Positions 43,588 through 52,917 of a DNA stretch of 64,000 bases are shown one piece after another; the stretch's first letter is position 1; every line of letters begins with the position of its first letter. The notes under the pieces are model-generated. The model worked only from the letters and a program-made list of their open reading frames with translations. It did no database searches and was not told the origin of the DNA. The position numbers and the translations under genes were made by a program. The DNA is from Tritonibacter litoralis (GTDB lineage: Bacteria; Pseudomonadota; Alphaproteobacteria; Rhodobacterales; Rhodobacteraceae). The stretch lies in the NCBI RefSeq assembly GCF_009496005.1, contig NZ_WIBF01000003.1:62001-126000 (forward strand), written 5' to 3'.

Positions 43588-44333
43588 ATCAAACCCACCC
43601 GTGCACGAATGCTGTCTTCCCGCAGCGAGACTTCCTGGCCGATATAGTCATCCGCATCGGATGTGCACATCCACACCAACGTCCGGGCCGGCCAGTCGGC
43701 CGGGATGTGATCTTCCCAGTCCAGTTCGCTGACGGGGTTTACGCCGCTTGCCTTGATCTCGCGTTGCATCTGGGTGGCGACTGTGCCCGGCGACAGGCCC
43801 ATGGCGCGAATGCCATTTTCACGCTCCTCCAGATCCAAGGCACGGGTAAACATCGCCGCCCCGGCTTTGGAGGTGCAATAGGCGCTCCACCCTTCCAAGG
43901 GGCGATGGGCCGCACCGGATGAAATGGTAATAATCGAACCACCGCCACGCTGTTTCAGAATGGGCAGGACTGCACGTGTGCCGTTGAAAACCCCGGTCAC
44001 ATTCACGTCAATCAAACGCGCCCATGCGGCAGGATCGGCCTGTTCCAGGCGGGCAATTGGATCGATCATTCCGGCGTTGTTGACCAATACATCAACGCCA
44101 CCAAAGACTTCGCAGGTTTTCGAAACAGCGGCCTCGACTTCGGAAAAATTGGCGACATTACACTCCAATGGCAAAGCTTTGGGACCGATCTCGTCTGCCA
44201 AAGCCGCCAATGCCGCGCCATCTCGGGCCAACAGAGCCACACGCGCGCCTTTTTCGGCGAAAACCCGCCCAGCCGCAGCACCAATCCCACGGCTGGCCCC
44301 GGTGATGATCACCGTTTTATCGTTGAAATCCAT
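43584..44333 (-). CDS. Short-chain dehydrogenase/reductase
   Basis: A 249-residue classical SDR. The cofactor motif is TGASRGIGAAAG, NNAGMID follows at about 85, and the catalytic Ser-Tyr-Lys set is in ITISSGAAH and YCTSKAG (Y-x3-K). The pattern fits NADP-preferring enzymes of the FabG/BDH type, acting on a hydroxy- or keto-substrate that cannot be told. The ATG at 44333 has AGGAG 7 bases upstream. Its stop overlaps the start of the crotonase gene (ATGA), so the two probably act on the same CoA-linked or carbonyl substrate series. Confidence 0.88.
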   Translation of the reverse strand: MDFNDKTVIITGASRGIGAAAGRVFAEKGARVALLARDGAALAALADEIGPKALPLECNVANFSEVEAAVSKTCEVFGGVDVLVNNAGMIDPIARLEQADPAAWARLIDVNVTGVFNGTRAVLPILKQRGGGSIITISSGAAHRPLEGWSAYCTSKAGAAMFTRALDLEERENGIRAMGLSPGTVATQMQREIKASGVNPVSELDWEDHIPADWPARTLVWMCTSDADDYIGQEVSLREDSIRARVGLI

Positions 44334-44468
44334 ACCCTGCTCCTTCAAATCTCTGATATTAAAATCTGGTAGGCTACCAAAGGGGGAGGGGTCTAGCCTT
44401 TGGCACCTTGCGGATCCTACCGTCGTCATAAATCTTGATCATTGAAGGTCAAAAAGAAAGGTTTTCTC

Positions 44469-45995
44469 ATGTCGGCCGCATATTTGCGAAATTGCAGCGT
44501 TATGGCGCTTACGATGTTTTCTGCCCCGCAGGCTTGGGCGGATGTTACTGCACAAGACGTCTGGGGGGATTGGAAAACCTATCTGGAAGGCGCAGGCTAT
44601 GCTGTCAGTGCCAGCGAAGCCCAAAGCGGCGATACGCTGACCGTTTCGGATATCTCCATTGCCACAGACATTCCTGACTCTGACGTGTCATTGGCAGTTA
44701 CGATGCCAACATTGAGCCTGGTTGAAAATGGCGACGGTTCGGTTAACTTGTCTTTCCCGGCAGCTTCGTCGATCAGTTTTGAAACCAGCAACACCGATGA
44801 ACCCACAGTGGGTGAGATCACCTTGCGCACAGATGGCGCACCTGTTGTCGTGTCCGGTGATCCCGATGACATGACCTACTCCTACTCCACCGATCTGTTC
44901 GAGATGGTGCTGTCATCCCTGACGACAGACGGAGAGACCATCCCATCCGACGTACTGAGCGCCTCTGTCACGCTTCTGGGCTTTAGCAGCGATACCCATA
45001 TGAAATTGGGTGAGACGCGCGGCTATGAACAGACTTATGACATTTCTAGCGCAAGCTATGCCTTCAGCTTTAAAGATCCTGAGAACGCACAGTCCAGCAT
45101 GAATATGCAAGGGGACCTGACCAACCTGAAGTTTGCAGGTACCAGCATTCTGCCGCTGGAATTTGATCCTGCCAACTTAAAAGAAATGTTGGTATCTGGG
45201 ACCGTGTTTGACGGCGTATTTTCCTTTGGCTCCGGCTCTACGCTTCTGTCTGGCCTCGACAATGGAAACGAATTTGAAGTGAAAAGCGCGTCCCAAGGCG
45301 GTCGTGCAGACTTCGCAATGAATGCCGAAGAACTGAAATACGACCTGGTACAAAACGAGTCAGAGCTTTCAATCTTTGCCAGCGACATCCCTTTCCCCAT
45401 TTCACTGTCGGCCGCTGAAATCGGCATGAAGTTACAGACGCCACCAACGGTCTCGGAAGAAGACCGCGATATGGCGCTTGGCATTACCCTGCGTGATTTT
45501 TCCATCCCAGAAGAGCTTTGGGCGTTGGGTGATCCCGGCGGCATTCTATCCCACGAGCCGGCATCCATCATTGTAGATCTGACCGCCAAAGGACGTTTGC
45601 TGCTGGACATCTTTGATCCCGAAGTTGCGGCACAGGCCGAGCTGGACGAGGAAATTCCGGCTGAAGTTAGCTCGGTCAAGATCAACGAATTGCTGGTACG
45701 CGCCGCTGGCGCAGAGCTGACCGGCACCGGTTCGTTCGACATCGACTATAATGATCTCGAGTCCTTTGATGGTATGCCTGCCCCGGTTGGGATTGCGAAC
45801 CTGTCGCTGATTGGTGCCAACGGACTGTTGGACAACCTGATCAAAATGGGCCTTATCAGTGAATCAGACGCTACCGGCGCGCGCCTCGGCATGGGGCTTT
45901 TGACCGTCCCGGGTGACGGCGAAGACAACCTGAAGTCTGAGATCGAGTTTGGCGAAGGTGGCAAGATCATCGCCAACGGCCAGCGCATCAAATAA
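44469..45995 (+). CDS. DUF2125 exported protein
   Basis: A 508-residue protein of unknown function. A signal peptide (MSAAYLRNCSVMALTMFSAPQAWA) precedes a beta-rich, acidic, serine- and leucine-rich body with no cysteine pairs or enzyme motifs, which matches the DUF2125 family of alphaproteobacteria. The ATG at 44469 with AAAGG upstream is chosen over a TTG 27 bases earlier. The low-cysteine, repeated beta pattern suggests an envelope-bound or periplasmic protein. It is divergent from the SDR-crotonase pair and not clearly linked to pmbA. Confidence 0.85.
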   Translation: MSAAYLRNCSVMALTMFSAPQAWADVTAQDVWGDWKTYLEGAGYAVSASEAQSGDTLTVSDISIATDIPDSDVSLAVTMPTLSLVENGDGSVNLSFPAASSISFETSNTDEPTVGEITLRTDGAPVVVSGDPDDMTYSYSTDLFEMVLSSLTTDGETIPSDVLSASVTLLGFSSDTHMKLGETRGYEQTYDISSASYAFSFKDPENAQSSMNMQGDLTNLKFAGTSILPLEFDPANLKEMLVSGTVFDGVFSFGSGSTLLSGLDNGNEFEVKSASQGGRADFAMNAEELKYDLVQNESELSIFASDIPFPISLSAAEIGMKLQTPPTVSEEDRDMALGITLRDFSIPEELWALGDPGGILSHEPASIIVDLTAKGRLLLDIFDPEVAAQAELDEEIPAEVSSVKINELLVRAAGAELTGTGSFDIDYNDLESFDGMPAPVGIANLSLIGANGLLDNLIKMGLISESDATGARLGMGLLTVPGDGEDNLKSEIEFGEGGKIIANGQRIK

Positions 45996-46116
45996 GCGCC
46001 ATAGGCCATGACAAACACCGGGGTCGCCATTGCGCGGCCCCTTTTTGCGATCACCACCCTTGCAGCCGACCAAATGGCTGGATAGCTCTGGTAGCGGAAC
46101 AAAAGTGCAGGACCAT

Positions 46117-47463
46117 ATGACCCAGACGCCCGAAACCTTGTGCCACGCCCTGATCGAAGCCGCCCAGAAGGCAGGGGCCGAAGCCGCCGATGCCATAGTG
46201 GCTGAAGGGCAGTCTTTGTCGATCGAAGTTCACAATTCCAAATTAGAACATGCGGAACGCTCCGAAGGCATTGATCTGGGTCTCAGGGTTCTGATCGGCA
46301 AGCAGCAGGCGTTGGTGTCTTCCTCTGATATGCGTGCGGAAACGATCCAGACCATGGCTGAACGCGCCGTGGCCATGGCCCGTGAAGCGCCCGAGGATCC
46401 TTATACCGGCCTGGCAGACGCCGGTGATCTGGTGCAGACCTGGGATCTGGACGCTTTGGAACTGGCGGACCCAAGCCCAGAACCCAGCCCCGAAGCGCTG
46501 CAAATCGATGCTTTGGCGGCTGAGGCAGCAGGGCTTGCTATCGACGGGGTAAGCCAGGTGCAGGCAGCCGGTGCCGGATACGGTCGCCACCGGGTACATC
46601 TGGCCACCAGTAACGGGTTTTCGGGGGGATACAGCCGCACCAGCCGGTCCCTGTCTTGCACCGCAATTGCGGGTACCGGCACTGAAATGGAGCGTGATTA
46701 CGACGGTGATACCCGCACCTTCCAGGCCGATCTTCGCAGCGCCGATGAAATCGGCCGCACCGCAGGTGAGCGGGCCGTTGCACAGTTGAACACGCGGCGT
46801 CCGGAAACCGGCAGTTTTCCCATTCTGTTTGACGAACGCATTTCATCTTCGCTGATCGGGCATCTCCTTGCCGCTTCCAACGGCGCAGCAATTGCGCGCG
46901 GGGCGTCTTGGCTGAAGGACATGATGGGGGAGCAGATCCTGCCCGCATCCTTGTCTGTGATCGAAGATCCATTCCGCCCGCGCATCTCAGGCTCGCGCCC
47001 CTTTGACGGTGAAGGTTTGGCGACACAACGGCGCGAGATTATCAAAGACGGCGTTCTGACCGGCTGGACGCTGGATCTGGCATCCGCTCGCAAGCTTGAC
47101 CTAACCAGCACTGGCAATGCGGCACGCGGCATCGGGTCGGTTCCTTCGCCATCAAACTGGAACATCGCGTTGACGCCGGGCGAACACAGCCAGGCAGATC
47201 TGCTGCGGGATATGGGCACCGGGCTGTTGGTGACCTCGATGATCGGATCAACCATCAACCCCAACACCGGCGATTACTCACGCGGGGCGTCTGGGTTCTG
47301 GGTGGAAAACGGTGAGGTTCAATATCCGGTCAACGAATGCACCATTGCGGGCAACCTCAAAGACATGCTGCGCAACCTGATCGCAGCCAATGACGGGCGC
47401 AGCTACTTGTCCCGCGTAGTGCCCTCGTTGCTGGTAGAGGGGATGACCATTGCCGGCAACTGA
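46117..47463 (+). CDS. pmbA: TldD/PmbA-family metalloprotease subunit (PmbA)
   Basis: A 448-residue member of the TldD/PmbA family. In E. coli TldD and TldE (PmbA) form a heterodimeric protease that matures microcin B17 and degrades CcdA; PmbA lacks the zinc site. Here no HExxxH motif is seen, which agrees with PmbA. Typical segments are GIDLGLRVLIGKQQALVSSSD, AQLNTRRPETGSFPILFDERISSSLIGH and the C-terminal RGASGFWVENGEVQYPVNECTIAGNLKDM. The ATG at 46117 follows CAGGACC. The cysQ-like gene starts inside its last codons. Confidence 0.93.
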   Translation: MTQTPETLCHALIEAAQKAGAEAADAIVAEGQSLSIEVHNSKLEHAERSEGIDLGLRVLIGKQQALVSSSDMRAETIQTMAERAVAMAREAPEDPYTGLADAGDLVQTWDLDALELADPSPEPSPEALQIDALAAEAAGLAIDGVSQVQAAGAGYGRHRVHLATSNGFSGGYSRTSRSLSCTAIAGTGTEMERDYDGDTRTFQADLRSADEIGRTAGERAVAQLNTRRPETGSFPILFDERISSSLIGHLLAASNGAAIARGASWLKDMMGEQILPASLSVIEDPFRPRISGSRPFDGEGLATQRREIIKDGVLTGWTLDLASARKLDLTSTGNAARGIGSVPSPSNWNIALTPGEHSQADLLRDMGTGLLVTSMIGSTINPNTGDYSRGASGFWVENGEVQYPVNECTIAGNLKDMLRNLIAANDGRSYLSRVVPSLLVEGMTIAGN

Positions 47464-48253
47464 CCTCGCATTGCTGGTGGAAGCGGCTGAAAAGGCCGGT
47501 GACATCGCCTGCAAGTACAACGGACCAGATGCCAAACGCTGGGACAAACCAGATGGCGCAGGCCCCGTAACCGAGGCTGATCTGGAAGTGGATGCGTTTC
47601 TGAAAGCGTTTTTGACAAGCGCGCGCCCGGATTATGGCTGGCTTTCTGAAGAGACCGAGGACACATCCGACCGGCTGTCGGATCGCAATGTGTTTATCAT
47701 TGATCCGATTGATGGCACCCGCAGCTTTGCCGAAGGTTCCCGCACCTGGGCCCATTCACTGGCCATTGCAACGGATGGTGTGGTTACCGCAGCTGCGGTG
47801 TTTCTGCCACAACGCGAGATGATGTTTACCGCAGCCCAAGGCGCAGGCGCGCAGCTGAACCAGTCTGCGGTTTACGTTTCCCGTGAAACGGAACTCACAT
47901 CCGCAACCGTCTTGACCGCACGACCGGCGCTAGATGCGAAACACTGGAAGTCTGGACAACCACCGGCCTTTCGCCGCGAGTATCGCCCGTCACTGGCCTA
48001 TCGCCTGGCCACCGTGGCCCAGGGACAGTTTGACGCCATGCTGACCCTGCGGCCCAGTTGGGAATGGGACATTGCGGCTGGCGATCTTTTGATCCGCGAA
48101 GCCGGTGGACATTGCAGCGACCGCACAGGTCAACCCTTGCGCTTCAACAACGCTACACCGCAGTTGAACGGTGTTCTGGCATCCAATCTGACACTGCACC
48201 AAAACCTCTTGGCTCACCTTAATCCGGACGGGCCGGGTCTTGCCCCGCTTTGA
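47450..48253 (+). CDS. Inositol-monophosphatase-family phosphatase (CysQ-like 3'(2'),5'-bisphosphate nucleotidase)
   Basis: A 267-residue metal-dependent phosphatase. The metal motifs are complete: SEETED with the first glutamate, DPIDGTRSF, and WEWDIAAGDLLIREAGG. Family members hydrolyse inositol phosphate, PAP or fructose bisphosphate; the CysQ branch (PAP recycling in sulfate assimilation) is plausible. The start is TTG at 47450, inside the pmbA end, supported by AGAGGGG 7 bases upstream and by the homology reaching close to it. No in-frame ATG exists nearby. It is translationally tied to pmbA. Confidence 0.88.
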   Translation: MPATDLALLVEAAEKAGDIACKYNGPDAKRWDKPDGAGPVTEADLEVDAFLKAFLTSARPDYGWLSEETEDTSDRLSDRNVFIIDPIDGTRSFAEGSRTWAHSLAIATDGVVTAAAVFLPQREMMFTAAQGAGAQLNQSAVYVSRETELTSATVLTARPALDAKHWKSGQPPAFRREYRPSLAYRLATVAQGQFDAMLTLRPSWEWDIAAGDLLIREAGGHCSDRTGQPLRFNNATPQLNGVLASNLTLHQNLLAHLNPDGPGLAPL

Positions 48254-48301
48254 CTATTCTGCCCGTCGCGCCGGGCAGACCCACACAAGGACCACCTGCG
48301 C

Positions 48302-49495
48302 ATGACGCTGCGCCGTATTTCAATCTCGCCGCCGCAGCCGCCGACACGGCCCAAGGGCAAGCTGTTGTGGGTGCACGCCACATCAGCCCACCGGCTGGCC
48401 GCCTTGCGCGATGTGGCAGCCCGCCTCAAAAGCCACTATCCCGAGCTGTCGATTATCAGCACCTGGGAGACAAACGTACCCGTCTCTACAGCCACGGTTC
48501 AGGATGAAATCGCCGTTGGTGCATTGGCCGAAGACACCCCATCCGAAATGCGCTTGTTTCTGGATCACTGGGCACCTGATCTGTGTATCTGGGCCGGAGG
48601 GCAGCTGCGCCGCACATTGACCCGTTATCTGGCGGATGCAGATGTCCCGACGCTTTTGGCGGATATTGAAATGGACGAACTGCCAAGCCGTGCATCCAGG
48701 TGGTGGCCGGATCAGCGCGCAAAACTGTTGAACAGTTTCTCGGCCATCTTGCTGCCGGACCAGCACATTTCGGACAGCCTGCAGCGGACCGGCATTCCAG
48801 AACATCGCATCACAGTCACCGGCCCCTTGGCGCAATCGACCCTGCCGCCGGGATGTGGGCATGAAGATCTTGCCCAGATGCAAGAGGTTCTGGCCGGTCG
48901 CCCCGTTTGGCTGGCAAGCCATGTCAAACTGGAAGAGCTCACCAGCATATTAAATGCCCATCGCAAGGCTCTGAAACTGCTGCACCGTTTGTTGTTGATC
49001 GTCTCATTGGACAATTGGGCCGACCTTGAGGCGGCGCGGGCCATCATCCGGGGCAGCGGTCTGACATTTGCGGATTGGGACAATGGTGAAGAACCCGCCG
49101 AACCGCACCAAGCGTTGCTGTGTGATCGCGACGACCTGGGCCTTTGGTATCGGCTTGCGCCCGTGACGCTGGTTGCGGGCTCCCTTGAACGGAAGTTCGC
49201 TGGCAACTCTCCGCTGGATGCTGCGGCGCTGGGATCTGCCATCCTGTTTGGCAAAGGGATTACGGAACACGCAACGCTTTATCGCAACCTGCAAAAGGTC
49301 GGGGCGGCGGTTCAAGTTCGTTCTGTTGGTGAGCTGGCAGAAGAAGTCCTGCGTCTGTCTGCTCCGGATCTGGCCGCAGAAATGGCGCTTGCAGGCTGGG
49401 CTTTTGTCACGCAAGGGTCACGCACAACCGATCGCCTATTAGAGATCGCCCAAGATCTGCTGGATATGCCGGACATCAGTGATGAGACCACCTGA
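48302..49495 (+). CDS. Divergent KdtA/WaaA-like glycosyltransferase without the catalytic glutamate
   Basis: A 397-residue protein with the two-domain GT-B pattern of Kdo transferase: [51 protein letters not shown], and [31 protein letters not shown]. In true KdtA the first segment reads HAVSVGE with the catalytic base glutamate; here that position is arginine (HATSAHR), and GGHNPLEPA has become AGNSPLDAA. It probably is not a normal Kdo transferase, though its place before lpxK argues for a lipid A or LPS-related task. It overlaps the lpxK start by 14 bases. Confidence 0.78.
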   Translation: MTLRRISISPPQPPTRPKGKLLWVHATSAHRLAALRDVAARLKSHYPELSIISTWETNVPVSTATVQDEIAVGALAEDTPSEMRLFLDHWAPDLCIWAGGQLRRTLTRYLADADVPTLLADIEMDELPSRASRWWPDQRAKLLNSFSAILLPDQHISDSLQRTGIPEHRITVTGPLAQSTLPPGCGHEDLAQMQEVLAGRPVWLASHVKLEELTSILNAHRKALKLLHRLLLIVSLDNWADLEAARAIIRGSGLTFADWDNGEEPAEPHQALLCDRDDLGLWYRLAPVTLVAGSLERKFAGNSPLDAAALGSAILFGKGITEHATLYRNLQKVGAAVQVRSVGELAEEVLRLSAPDLAAEMALAGWAFVTQGSRTTDRLLEIAQDLLDMPDISDETT

Positions 49496-50483
49496 ATTTT
49501 GGAACAAGCCGCCCCGGTCTTTTGACCTGCGTCGGGCTGCACTGTCACCCTTGGGCGCGCTCTATGCCCGCGCGACCCGGCGGCGGTTGGAAAAAACCGA
49601 TCCGCTGCAGCTCCCCATTCCAGTGATCTGCGTGGGAAACCTGAACGCTGGCGGCACCGGCAAGACGCCAACGGTGATCTGGCTGGTCCAATATCTGCAG
49701 TCAATGGGTCATCGCCCCATGGTACTGAGCCGGGGTTATGGCGGATCCATGTCGGGTCCGGTTTTGGTCAACCCCAAAACCCACAGCGCCAATGACGTCG
49801 GCGACGAGCCGCTGCTTATCTCGGCGTTTGGTCCGGTCTGCGTGGCCAAGAACCGCGCGGAAGGCGCCCGGCAGATTGTAGACGCCGGTGCCAGCGTGTT
49901 GATCATGGACGATGGGTTTCAAAACCCCGAACTGGCCAAAGATCTGTCGATCATCGTTGTGGACGCGGCCAAAGGGTTCGGAAACGGGTGCTGCCTGCCC
50001 GCAGGTCCGCTGCGCGAACCGGTTGCCCCCGGTCTCGCACGGGGTGACTTTGTTCTGTCGTTGGGCAGCGCCGCGGCACAGCAGGGTTTCGCCGCATTGT
50101 GGGGCGATGACATATCGCTACCGCATCTGACCGGTCATCTGGAACCTTTGCAGACCGGCATGCCCTGGACCGGCACACGGGTTCTGGCCTTTGCCGGCAT
50201 TGGTCACCCCGAGAAGTTCTTTGCCACATTACGTGGGCTTGGAGCAGAGGTGGTGCGTGGCGAAGCGCTGGATGATCACCAGTCGTTGTCGCAACCGCTG
50301 ATGACCCGGCTGGAACAAGAAGCCAAAAGCTTGAATGCACAGCTTGTCACCACGGAAAAAGACGCAGTGCGTCTGCCGGTCGCGTTTCGTATGAAGGTCA
50401 TCACACTGCCGGTGCGCCTTTTGATTGAAAACGCCGACGCATTGCATCAGAAATTGGAAGAGGTTGCGCCGCCCCCAACTTAA
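49482..50483 (+). CDS. lpxK: Tetraacyldisaccharide 4'-kinase
   Basis: A 333-residue inner-membrane-associated kinase that phosphorylates the 4' position of the lipid A precursor. The Walker A motif is GGTGKT at 57-62 in the typical [14 protein letters not shown] setting, followed by [14 protein letters not shown], and DDGFQN. The N-terminal [12 protein letters not shown] helix is the membrane-binding part. A GTG immediately before the ATG at 49482 is an alternative start. It overlaps the KdtA-like gene by 14 bases, so both are produced together. Confidence 0.95.
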   Translation: MRPPEFWNKPPRSFDLRRAALSPLGALYARATRRRLEKTDPLQLPIPVICVGNLNAGGTGKTPTVIWLVQYLQSMGHRPMVLSRGYGGSMSGPVLVNPKTHSANDVGDEPLLISAFGPVCVAKNRAEGARQIVDAGASVLIMDDGFQNPELAKDLSIIVVDAAKGFGNGCCLPAGPLREPVAPGLARGDFVLSLGSAAAQQGFAALWGDDISLPHLTGHLEPLQTGMPWTGTRVLAFAGIGHPEKFFATLRGLGAEVVRGEALDDHQSLSQPLMTRLEQEAKSLNAQLVTTEKDAVRLPVAFRMKVITLPVRLLIENADALHQKLEEVAPPPT

Positions 50484-50508
50484 GGCGCGGCGCGACAAGT
50501 GTCTGAGA

Positions 50509-51174
50509 TCAGCCTTCCAGCTCAGCCTCGATCAGGGCTTTCATATCGTCATAAGGCTGGTTGCGGATCAGGTTGCCGTTCAGAACAAAGCTGGGCGTTG
50601 CTTCCACTTTGTCGGCAGTGGCGTTTTCCTGATACCAGGTCACCAATGTCTGCGCCTTGGCACCATCCTGCAGACAGGCATCCAGCGCCTCACCTTCGAC
50701 ACCGGCCAAAAGACCAATTTTGCGCAGCTCAGCCACAATCTCGTTTGGACCACCAGCGCGCGCCCAATCGGACTGGCCTTTGAACAGAAGATCCGTGATG
50801 CCAAAGAATTTTTCAGGACCGGCACAACGGGCCATCATCGACGCCCACAGGCCATAACGATCAAAATAGACCTCGCGGTAGACAAATTTTACCTTGCCAG
50901 TGTCGATGAACTCTTCTTTGAGCTTTTTGTAACCATCCTCATGGAACCGCGCACAATGCGGGCAGGTATAGGATGCGTATTCGATGATCGTCACCGGCGC
51001 ATCTTCGGCACCCTGGACCATTTCCACTATGGTCGAGGTGTCGATCTCAGCCGCGTCCTGGGCATAGGCTGCGCTCACCAGCGGCAGAGCTGACGGGCCC
51101 GCAACTGTATTGATCCCAAAGGACGCAGCCGCCAAAACGGCCGCCGTCAGGACACGAGACATAAGACGGGTCAT
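50509..51174 (-). CDS. DsbA-family thiol:disulfide oxidoreductase
   Basis: A 221-residue exported thioredoxin-fold protein. A signal peptide (MTRLMSRVLTAAVLAAASFG, cut probably after AYA at 38) leads into a DsbA fold with active site CPHC at 71-74 and the cis-proline loop ATPSFV. A second cysteine pair (ARCAG, DACLQ) recalls alphaproteobacterial DsbA and BdbD types. It probably introduces or shuffles disulfides in envelope proteins. A GTG two codons upstream overlaps the stop of the DciA-like gene (GTGA); either start gives coupling. Confidence 0.9.
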   Translation of the reverse strand: MTRLMSRVLTAAVLAAASFGINTVAGPSALPLVSAAYAQDAAEIDTSTIVEMVQGAEDAPVTIIEYASYTCPHCARFHEDGYKKLKEEFIDTGKVKFVYREVYFDRYGLWASMMARCAGPEKFFGITDLLFKGQSDWARAGGPNEIVAELRKIGLLAGVEGEALDACLQDGAKAQTLVTWYQENATADKVEATPSFVLNGNLIRNQPYDDMKALIEAELEG

Positions 51175-51176
51175 AT

Positions 51177-51698
51177 TCACCCTTTCCCTTTTGATTTCTG
51201 TTTTGTCAAAAAATTGCGCGCCAAGTTTTCCAAAGCGGCGCGGAGTTCATCGTTCTCGGCCCCAGTGGCCACATCTTCTGCTTGCTCAGCGACCTTTGGA
51301 TCGATCGCGCGTTGCTCGTGGGATTTGGGCGCGGCGTCAAACACCGCTTGGCCATCGGCAAACCCGGTCGGAGCCGTCTGCGTGATCCGGATCTTGGAAA
51401 TCGCATTGTAGCCATAGACCGCGTTTACCCGTGCACGCAGCTGCTCTTTTTGCATCTCAAGCATCGGTGCCTGAGCACCCGTCGTTAATACCGTCAGCGT
51501 CGCCCCAAAGGATCCGCGCCCATATCCAACGTTCACCGGCCGAGCAATCGCGGCAATGTCGCGGCCCACGGTTTCTTCCCAATGGGTGAGCAGTTTGGAC
51601 ACCGCAAAACCACGGGTCTCCCCCGCTTTTCGGATTTGCTCGCTCAGAACCGAGCCGGTGCGCTTGAAACCGCGCGTTGATGATCGCCTCAATGACAT
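51177..51698 (-). CDS. DUF721/DciA-like protein
   Basis: A 173-residue protein with the DUF721 domain at about 15-105 (ILSEQIRKAGETRGFAVSKLLTHWEETVGRDIAAIARPVNV region and LTVLTTGAQAPMLEMQKEQLRARVNAVYGYNAISKIRI). DUF721 covers DciA, the ancestral loader of the replicative helicase DnaB, and this gene is a reasonable DciA candidate. The basic C-terminus (LTKQKSKGKG) also fits DNA binding. It is divergent from mutY (84 bases between starts) and coupled to the DsbA-like gene. Confidence 0.82.
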   Translation of the reverse strand: MSLRRSSTRGFKRTGSVLSEQIRKAGETRGFAVSKLLTHWEETVGRDIAAIARPVNVGYGRGSFGATLTVLTTGAQAPMLEMQKEQLRARVNAVYGYNAISKIRITQTAPTGFADGQAVFDAAPKSHEQRAIDPKVAEQAEDVATGAENDELRAALENLARNFLTKQKSKGKG

Positions 51699-51782
51699 GA
51701 CAGTGGTTTTGCTTGACCCTCCCCCCTAATGTAAAGAGCCATCAACCAAGAACCACCCTTTCGGCACAACGAGGCATAAACA

Positions 51783-52862
51783 ATGCGTGATGAGATACCG
51801 GATCCCCAGACGTTCGGCAGTGTTTTGCTGGATTGGTATGACGATCACGCCCGCAAGATGCCCTGGCGGATCAGCCCCAGTGACCGCAAGGCGGGCGTTA
51901 TGCCGGACCCCTATCGGGTGTGGATGAGCGAAGTCATGTTGCAGCAGACAACTGTGGCAGCCGTAAAGGATTACTTTCAAAGGTTCACGTTGCGCTGGCC
52001 AACCATTGCCGATCTGGCAGCGGCAGAAGATCCAGATGTGATGGCCGAATGGGCCGGCCTTGGCTACTACGCGCGCGCGCGCAACTTGTTGAAATGCGCG
52101 CGGGTGGTGACGTCTGAATATGGCGGCCAATTCCCGGATACTTATGATGCGCTGTTGAAACTGCCCGGCATCGGCCCCTATACCGCTGCGGCCATCTCAT
52201 CAATTGCATTTGACCGGCCTGAAACCGTGTTGGACGGCAATGTCGAGCGTGTGATGGCACGTATGTATGACATTCACGACCCGTTGCCTGGATCAAAACC
52301 CGCGCTCAAATCCTTGGCAGGCGTGCTGACCCCAAGCGTGCGTCCCGGGGATTATGCCCAAGCTGTAATGGATCTTGGGGCTACGATCTGCACTCCCAAA
52401 TCCCCGGCATGCGGGATCTGCCCATGGCGCAGCCCCTGTTTGGCCCGCCAAAACGGCACCGCGGCTGAGTTGCCAAAGAAAACACCAAAAGCACCCAAGC
52501 CAACCCGGCACGGCCACGTCTATCTCGCCCAAACAATTGAAGGCGCCTGGCTCTTGGAAAGGCGACCCGACAAGGGGCTTTTGGGCGGAATGCTTGGCTG
52601 GCCCGGATCTGACTGGGGGGACGCCCCCGCGCCAAGCCCACCGTTTGAGGCCGATTGGAACTGCTTGGGCGAAGAGGTGCGCCATACCTTCACCCATTTC
52701 CACCTGATCCTTAAGATCTACGTGGCATTTGTGCCAGAAGGTTTCAGCCCACAAAACCAAATGCTATTGGTAGACAAACATCAATTTGATCCCGGCGATC
52801 TTCCGACGGTGATGGCCAAGGCCTTTAAACTTTGCAGCACCACCAAGGGCTTGGGGTTCTGA
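51783..52862 (+). CDS. mutY: A/G-specific adenine glycosylase
   Basis: A 359-residue repair glycosylase that removes adenine opposite 8-oxoguanine. Catalytic Glu50 is in MSEVMLQQT (Glu37 in E. coli), the helix-hairpin-helix is LPGIGPYTAAAI with its aspartate region just after, and the iron-sulfur cysteines follow the exact C-x6-C-x2-C-x5-C spacing in CTPKSPACGICPWRSPC. The C-terminal NUDIX-like domain (about 235-355) includes FTHFHLIL. The ATG opens the frame; alkB follows on the same strand after 55 bases. Confidence 0.96.
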   Translation: MRDEIPDPQTFGSVLLDWYDDHARKMPWRISPSDRKAGVMPDPYRVWMSEVMLQQTTVAAVKDYFQRFTLRWPTIADLAAAEDPDVMAEWAGLGYYARARNLLKCARVVTSEYGGQFPDTYDALLKLPGIGPYTAAAISSIAFDRPETVLDGNVERVMARMYDIHDPLPGSKPALKSLAGVLTPSVRPGDYAQAVMDLGATICTPKSPACGICPWRSPCLARQNGTAAELPKKTPKAPKPTRHGHVYLAQTIEGAWLLERRPDKGLLGGMLGWPGSDWGDAPAPSPPFEADWNCLGEEVRHTFTHFHLILKIYVAFVPEGFSPQNQMLLVDKHQFDPGDLPTVMAKAFKLCSTTKGLGF

Positions 52863-52917
52863 CAGTTTCGGTCTAGGCTCCGACAAAACGCGCGGCCGAG
52901 GTTTTGGAGAGTGATAG

